Positions 57,501 to 64,000 of a stretch of DNA of 64,000 nt are shown piece after piece; the stretch's first letter is position 1, and the number at the start of each line of letters is the position of its first letter. The stretch is taken from assembly GCF_003597395.2 (NCBI RefSeq), contig NC_133773.1, positions 142,417,818 to 142,481,817 on the forward strand. Direction: 5' to 3'. The DNA comes from Chelonoidis abingdonii. Taxonomy: Eukaryota; Chordata; Testudines; Testudinidae. Both the position numbers and the translations under genes were made by a program. The notes under the pieces were generated by a model that saw only the letters and a list, made by a program, of their open reading frames with translations, ran no database searches and was not told the origin of the DNA.

Positions 57501-58640
57501 ATTGAAATAAACCTGAGCCCCATGACTGATGGAGACACGCATACACGTATATATGTGATGAAGAAAAACTAGTATTAAAAATGTGCCAAATGTGTAGCAG
57601 CTAAACTGGGTTTAAAGTGAAGGCGAATAATCTCATGTTCCTAATGAATGCAGAAGCCAATTGGATCTCGTTGTATACAGCGCAACCTGTGTCCTGTATT
57701 GTTCTGAACTGAAATCCAAGTGGCGAACAAAATCAGCTGCTCGTATTAATGATGAGCAATGTCCTGGCTCTGTTTTCTATCAGGGTCGCTCAATTTTCCA
57801 TGTCATGGTGTTTTGTCACTCTTCAAACCACTCTGTTGAAATCCTGCCAAACTCTTAAGGGAGGGGTAGACTGAGTCATTTGAGGGTGTGAAGGAGGTAG
57901 AAGTGAGTACTTCTCTACTGCAGCGATGTCACTGCTGGGGAGTGGGGATGATTTGTTTTTACATCATAATTACCGATCAAAGATTCCACTAGCTGTGAAC
58001 TCTAGCTACCTGCCGGGGCTACAGATGGAGTGAGTAATTTTCAACATGCAGAGCTAATTACAATGGCTGATAGAAAAATATTCAAGGATTTGCTCACTGC
58101 ATTTTTTTGACAGTGATACCTGGGGGGCACGGAAGGGAACAAGCTTTGCAAATGTTTAAAAAAAAAAAAAGTAAAAATCAAACTAGTTATTTTTTCCCAA
58201 GGAGGATGAGAGACTGCAAATTGTTTCACTTCACTCATAAACTTTGACTGCAGAGTGTTTAAGATCAGTGCTTTGCAGGTCTTTAGTTAGCGGGAGAACT
58301 AATCCATTGATGTATTTATAAGAGTTTAGAAGAGAGTGGAGTAGGGGAGTTAACAGGCCCTAATCTTAAATTGCAACTAGAGGGCCTGATTCTTATTTCA
58401 TCCTTGCATGAATAAGGCGTAGCTCTGTTGAAATCAAAAGATATACTCTTTGATCCCTTTTATACCCATGGTAGGACTGGTGTAAAAGGGATCAAAATCA
58501 GGTGCATCACAAGGTTCCAGTTTTGTTTTCTTCCAATGAAGCCCTATCAAATGTGCTCACTTTATATGTCAAAATATGGGGCCACATTGGGGTCATTGTT
58601 GCTATGCTGGTTTATACCAGCTGGAGATCTGGCCTGTGAT
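54590..58640. repeat. Cluster of short palindromic TTACACC/GGTGTAA repeats around the SFXN5 end
   Basis: At least seven diverged copies occur: near 54595-54690, 55690-55775, 55790-55860, 56210-56350, 56405-56500, 56950-57030 and 58385-58640. Shared words are acttcagtggagtta, ccagtataaa, ggtgtaaat and agatcctcagc. The SFXN5 last exon lies inside this interval. Confidence 0.6.
54799..54876 (+). CDS. SFXN5: SFXN5 last coding exon with stop codon
   Basis: This is the terminal coding exon of sideroflexin-5: 25 codons followed by TAA at 54874-54876. It encodes [17 protein letters not shown] and then TVVYNKGL. Sideroflexins characteristically have a 'LEPE' element followed by a C-terminal tyrosine and NKGL, and the ETS-LEPEIA form is the SFXN5 version. 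The acceptor is a pyrimidine-rich tract ending gatttggcag at 54798. The exon opens in phase 0, as required by the exon ending at 27430. The final Asn-Lys codons happen to spell AATAAA (54862-54867), and the stop codon lies in a gtaagt-like context (54873-54878); both look coincidental. The 3' UTR begins at 54877 and its end was not determined. Confidence 0.94.
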   Translation: METSRLEPEIAMATTSKTVVYNKGL

Positions 58641-59212
58641 TTCTCTCTCTTTCATTTCTGAAACTTTGGCCTGAGATCTAAAAGGCAAAGCTGAGGGCAG
58701 GGGGTTGTTCTAGGTGATATGTCAGTGGTCCATAACTAGGCTTCTAGATGCTGCAATGATACAGTTAATAATAATAATTAATAAAGATTCTGTAGTCAGG
58801 ACCTACAAACTCTCTGTTAATGGTGTGTGACCCTGGAGGGAGTCCAGCTCACTCTCCCATAACTGCAGTGCTAACAGGAGTAAACAATTGGGCAGTGTCC
58901 CTTTAGCAGGGGTTAGGCACTAACAATGATCCCCCTTTTCCTCACCTTACTAAAATCAAACTCAGAGATGTCTTCTTTTGTCATCATCACATGGTCTTGC
59001 CCCGCGAGGTGCTGAACACCTCCAGCTCCCATTACCTTTAACTGGAGCTACAGGTGTCCATCACCTCTCTGACCATGGATCCCAAATAGATCAGTTTGAT
59101 TTCAGAAGAAAGAGGTAACAATTTGAGACTAGCCTGAACCAAAATCTCAGATTCAAACATCCCTGAATTTTGTAACTGTAGCCATGTAACTGGTATGTCT
59201 TGTTTTCCATGA

Positions 59213-60480
59213 ACATGATAAGAACAAAAGAGCGGCCATACAAGGTCAGACCAAAGATCCATCTAGCCCAGTAGCCTGTGTTCTGACAGTGGCCAATGCC
59301 AGGTGCTTCAAAGGAAATGAACAAAACAGGGCAATCAAGTGAACCATCCCCTGCTGTCTACTCCCAGCTTCTGGCAGCCAGAGGTTTAGGGACATCCAGA
59401 GCATGAGGTTGCATCAATGACCATCTTGGCTAGTAGCCATTGCTGGACCTATTCTCCATGAAATGATCTAATTCTTTTTTTACCCCTGTTATAATTTTGG
59501 CCTTCACAACATCCCCTGGCAATGAGTTCCACAGGTTGATTGTGCGTTGTCTGAAGAAGTACTTCCTTATGTTAGTTTTAAACCTGTTGTCTATTAATTT
59601 CATTGAGTGACCCCTGGTTCTTGTGTTATGTGAAGGGGTAAATAACACTTCCCTAGTTACTTTCTCAACATAACTTGTGATTTTACAGTCCTTTATCATA
59701 CCAACTCTTTACTTTTTTCTCTTCTAAGATGAATAGTCCCAGTCTTTTTAATCTCTCCTCGTATGAAAGCTGTTCCATTCCCTTGATCATTTTTGTTGCA
59801 TTTCTCTGTATCTTTTCCAATTCTAATAGATCTTTTTTGAGATGGGTGACCAGAACTGCACACAGTATTTAAGGTGTAGGTGTATCACGGATTTATAAAG
59901 TGACATTATGATACTTTCTGTCTTGTTATCTATCCCTTTCCTAATGGTTTCTAACATTCTGTTCGCTTTTATGATTGTCGTTGAATTACTTTGTGCTTAT
60001 CAACATTGAACTTCATCTGTTATTTTGTTGCCCAGTTTTGTGAGATCCCTCTGTCACTCTTAGCAGTCAGGTGTGTGGTCTTAACCATCTTGAATAATTC
60101 CCTGTCATTTGCAAATTTTGCAGATCATTTATGAATATGTTGAACAGCACACGTCCCAGTACAGATCTTTAGGGGACCCTGCCATTTACCACTCTCCATT
60201 GTGAAAACTGTCCATTTATTCCTACCCTTTGTTTCCTGTCTTTTAACCAGTTACTAATCCACAAGGGGACCTTCCCTCTTATCCCATGACTGCTTATTTT
60301 GCTTAAGAGTCATAGATGTGGGACCTTGTCAAAATCTTTCTGAAAGTCTAAGTTCACTGTGTAAACTGGATCACCCTTCTCCACATGTTTGTTGACACCT
60401 TCAGAGAATTCTAATAGATTGGTGAGGCATGATTTCACAGCTGTGTTGACTCTTCCCAACATATCGTGTTCATCTATGTG
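59213..60480 (-). mobile_element. CR1 LINE, longest copy in the window
   Basis: It starts at the 3' end (gccatacaaggtcagaccaa) and runs about 1.27 kb back into ORF2. The minus ORF at 59430-59699 encodes part of the ORF2 tail ([20 protein letters not shown]). It is interrupted by stops and truncated at its 5' side near 60480. Confidence 0.93.
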
Positions 60481-61284
60481 TCATCTTTAAATGGCTATGG
60501 CATTTATCTCACTCTCTGCTGTAAAGCTGTCCATTTTGTGATGCGTGGGGGATGAAGCATGTGAACACACACACACACTGTGCTCTCTTTGAGAGAATTT
60601 AATTTTGTTTTCTTGTTTCCTTGTCTTAGTTCCTATCTCCATCAGCAGATTCTTGTTCAATGTTTTTCCTATACAAAAATCAATCGTGCGCTTTCAATCT
60701 GAATGACAATTATTGTATATTAAGGGAAATAACAGAATAAGAAAGAACAAAAGTAAAGGCTCAATGAGAGAGCAAAGTGTGTGCAGGTCCTATGTAATAC
60801 ATTGCGTGTACCCTGCTTTATGAAACGAACAGCTGCACACGAGGTAGACTTCTTAAAATTTTAAAAGGTCCAGTACCCTGAAAACCATCCTAGTAGAACA
60901 TGAGGCTATCTGGAGTAACTGCCATCCTTGAAGTTCCGGTGAAGTTATTCACAATTCTCCACAAAGCGCAGAAGTGGATCATCTCAGCTCTGCCCTTGAG
61001 CCATTCTCCTTTTATCCAGTTGAGGAAACAGCAGAAGCCAAGAGCGCTTTCTGCTGGCATCAAAACAATCATGTTACCCCTTTGCACTCTCTCAGTGGCG
61101 GAGGTTTAAAAAAAAGGGTAGGGGAGACAGAACGTCACAGGGACAATTTCTCCCTGGTTTTTGGGGGTGGGTGCAGGGAGGAATTCCTCTCCAATCTTGT
61201 GGACAAAGCGTCTGTGGCTGCTGGCCATGTTTCTAGACTTAGAGTCCCATTGTCTGTTAGAAATGTAGCAGCACAGGTCTCCTG

Positions 61285-61440
61285 TTCATAGATTCATAGA
61301 TTCCAAGGCCAAAAGGGACCATTGTGATCTTGTAGTTGACCTCCTGCATAACGTAGACCAGAGACCTGCCCCATACTGTAACTGCTGTACAGATGACATA
61401 GGCAGGTGATTCTAGAAATCATCCTAAGGGGCCAGCTGGA
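61285..61440 (-). mobile_element. CR1 LINE terminus
   Basis: It begins ttcatagattcatagattcc, then aaaagggaccattgtgatct and gacctcctgcataacg, the antisense CR1 3' end. Confidence 0.88.
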
Positions 61441-63170
61441 AGTGCGCCTGTGAAAGTAACCACATCCTTTTCTGCCATGGACCTCCTGCTTCCCAAAGAG
61501 GGAGGGCAAGTTCTACTGGCTTTCTCCACCTGTTCTGCATCACTTGTGCTGCTCAAAGCAACCAGTGTATCTGGCCTGGAATATTTAGGGCTTTATTTTG
61601 CCCCCATTAAGCATGTGTAACCTCTACTGACATGGTCAGGAGCTCTACCTCAGATCGAGAGTGCTACATGGTGATAACTCATAATGAAAACAGGAGGTGG
61701 AACATACTCAACTCCCCTTTATCACATGGAGTGATAGTAGTATAGGAGAGGGCAGGGAGTGAAGGAAATAGGTGTCTCTCTGTTACCAGACTCCTCTTTA
61801 GCACCGTTTTGCACGCTGAATCCTTTTCATTCCCCTTCCTGTCATCCGTCTCCTCTCTCCTTTGTATTTCTTTCCCCACCCACCTGGTGATCTCCCTGCT
61901 CCACCTCTTCTTGTTGGGCCATTCTCTCTCCTCCCACTTTTAATACCCAAAATGCTTCCCTGTTTTCTCCTCTGTCTCCAGTTAGCCTTTCCCTGAATGG
62001 TTTGGAGCAAATGCTGTGGGAAAGCAGAATCAGGAATGGGAATGACCTGTTAGCTTATCATGTCCATCCTGTTTCCAATACAAGATTATTCTCTGTGATA
62101 TCTCATACTGGCAATGATTGCTGATCCAGGAACTTCTCACCCTCTTGTCAATTGGGAATAGCACCATTTACATCAATGGCATTCCACCAGCATGGAACTA
62201 GCATTAGGTGGGAAGGGATCTACACAAAGACTCTGCCCACGGGAGACAGAAACCAAGGGGACACCGGAGATGGGTTGGAGTAATGAGGGATAAGATTTTT
62301 GAACATAAAGTGGAGCAGGCATTGTCTTCAGCAGACCACTGCTTTGGCTCAGTTTGACATCTGCCACGAGAGGCATGGTTCCTTCTCTAATATGCTTAAC
62401 AAACTGGGCTGGAGAAATCCAGCACTCAGAATGGTTCCTCCTCATGGTGTACAATAGCACAGGGTTTGGGGCTTCCAAGAAGAAATCCAGGCAAACTTGG
62501 AGATCATTTGCCAGCGATCCTTTCAACATGGCCTGTGCTCAGAGATTCCTTGGAAAATTATGGCCCAAATCCTGACCCGAGGAGTGAGAACCGTCAGTGG
62601 GATGCTACTCTGTCTGAGGGCAGGAGTTGGACATGCTCCGAAAATGGTTGGGGAGCACCAAAGACAGCCACGTTGTGCTGGGTAAATGACCAGGTATGTG
62701 CACAATTCCCTCCCTGAAGCCAACAGGGGGAAAAAGATAAATATCGCTGAAGAGCAGTAGTCTGCTCCCACTGGAGAGTGCCTTCTGCTGAGCACTCTTC
62801 CAGCCACCTGAGGCCTGAGAAACTAGTGCCTTTAGGGGTAGGTGCTACACATTCTGACCCAGGGCAATGCCCTTTCTCCAGCAGGCTTGCTCCCTCAAAC
62901 CCCTCCTCCAGTCTCCCTGGATTGGCTGGCTATCGCCCTGGCTATCAGTATAATATAGGGAGTGTTATAATATATATGCACACTGATTTCGTGTCTCACC
63001 TTTTCTCAGCCTTCTCTTTTTTCCCACTGGTCATTGTCTAACTCAGGACCATATTGGCCGACGCACTGGCAAGTGTAAGATGCATGTCTCCACTCGCCTG
63101 TCACTTACACTGGTGTAAATCAGCAGTAACTCCATTGAAATCAATAGTGTGACGACACTCAAGCCTTTTG
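61441..63170. other. Flanking stretch, no feature recognised
   Basis: Pyrimidine-rich DNA at 61790-61990 and overlapping ORFs on both strands near 62170-62810 have no recognisable domain. A short ata-rich run lies at 62950-62985. Confidence 0.35.
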
Positions 63171-63174
63171 GGAT

Positions 63175-63300
63175 TTTTAAGCTTTTGGGGGCAGGCACTG
63201 TCTCTAAAGCATCGTGTACACAACATCAGTCCCAGGTAGCGACCAGGACCCCATTGTGCAACGAGCTGCACAAATCCAGACCAGTAATAATGGGCAGACT
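63175..63300 (+). mobile_element. Old SINE 3' piece
   Basis: The text tttgggggcaggcactgtct, then aggaccccattgtgcaacga and gctgcacaaatccag matches the old SINE wording seen near 11960 and 28850. Confidence 0.55.
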
Positions 63301-64000
63301 CACCATGGAGGTGCACGACTCCAGTTTTAGACTGTTGTACCGCCACTGAAATCCATGGAGTTAACCCAGTTTAAATCCAGGGTGCTGCCATGTTGAATCA
63401 GACCTGATTTTTTTTTTTAAGTCACCGACACATTTTTTAGAAGGGTTTGCAATGGATTTGGGTGGCAGTGAAAGCAACAGAGTCGTTCAGCAAAGACAAA
63501 TCTGGTGGTTGATGCTCAGGCATTCGCTTGCCTAAGGAACAATTAGACTTAAAAAGCCTGTTTCACTTGCAGTTGTGTACTCAGCATCTGCATTCCCCAT
63601 AGAATACTTGAAACTTGTACTGCAGACTTGCTGCTCACCTATAGGTGGTGGATAAACCTCACTTGCTGGTTTTGCACTGTATTCCCTGTAAACTGGGTTT
63701 AGCGCGAGCTTGGTACTGATTGTAAGGAATGATGAATCTCTTCGTTTAGGCTTCTGACGTTGTTTATTTATTTCTCAAATGATGTGACATGATAATGTGA
63801 AAGTATGATCAATTCCAGAACAGGCTCAGAATGCCCAAACTTACTGGACCACTAAACACAACGAGCTCCAAAATCTTTAACTCAGATTTTCAAGGATGAC
63901 TAGTGATTTTGGAGATCCAGCCTGAAACCCTTTGAAAAGGGGCCTAATTTTTAGAGGGCGGTAGCTCACCGTTTCCTATAAATTGGGCCCCTTTAGGGTT

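Larger units (their letters stand above)
54877..64000 (+). other. SFXN5 3' UTR of unknown length, then flanking DNA
   Basis: After the SFXN5 stop I see no coding exon on either strand. Possible polyadenylation hexamers include ATTAAA near 55250 and 55363 and AATAAA near 58781, none with strong context. The stretch holds a dense set of short palindromic repeats, CR1 fragments at 59213-60480 and 61285-61440, and a SINE-like piece at 63175-63300. In mammals EMX1 lies beyond the SFXN5 3' end, but no homeobox sequence is visible here. Confidence 0.55.

Noticed and set aside
1..64000. CRISPR arrays, bacterial operons, phage or plasmid functions
   Set aside because: No regularly spaced direct repeats and no prokaryotic genes; the sequence is clearly intron- and repeat-rich vertebrate DNA.

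Overview
The window is a vertebrate nuclear segment, most probably from a cryptodiran turtle. The evidence is a tRNA-derived SINE of the cryptodire 'Cry' type at 10097-10281, many CR1 LINE 3' ends, MIR/CORE-SINE copies, hAT and TTAA-type MITEs, and a full-length DIRS retrotransposon, a class abundant in turtle genomes. There are no prokaryotic features. Repeat family names come from memory of the families; no database search was possible.

The only host gene I can support is the 3' end of SFXN5 (sideroflexin-5, a mitochondrial inner-membrane carrier) on the + strand. Its last three coding exons are at 10342-10427, 27313-27430 and 54799-54876. They are joined by introns of about 16.9 kb (phase 2) and 27.4 kb (phase 0), and all acceptors and donors are GT-AG. 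Upstream SFXN5 exons were not found and presumably lie before base 1. From 54877 onward is 3' UTR and/or intergenic DNA; no second gene was recognised.

The most striking object is at 2542-8653, a structurally complete DIRS-type tyrosine-recombinase retrotransposon. It has inverted terminal repeats, a gag with a Cys/His cluster and an Arg-Ser-rich tract, reverse transcriptase with YLDD, RNase H, a methyltransferase-like domain and a tyrosine recombinase. Next to the right ITR lies an internal complementary region that copies both outer ends exactly (37/37 and 55/55 bases). Its reading frames are broken by several frameshifts and stops, so this copy is probably dead, although its ends and replication signals are intact. 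It sits inside an older AT-rich repeat.

The second notable object is at 17156-18780, a hAT DNA transposon whose two ends are inverted copies of about 0.6 kb. Each arm carries the C-terminal (dimerisation) coding segment of the transposase, giving a giant foldback.

The remainder is intronic or flanking DNA with layered repeats: at least twelve CR1 fragments on both strands, hAT MITEs with 8-bp target duplications (531-747, 51609-52020), a TTAA MITE inside a SINE (12116-12270), a MITE inside a MITE (23712-24076), a 5S-rRNA-derived SINE (38385-38512), an old LINE RT fragment (50192-50460), several short palindromic foldbacks, and a dense group of about 100-bp palindromic repeats just downstream of SFXN5 (54590-58640). 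Two repeat-poor AT-rich blocks (31740-32090 and 52790-53540) are candidates for conserved non-coding sequence.
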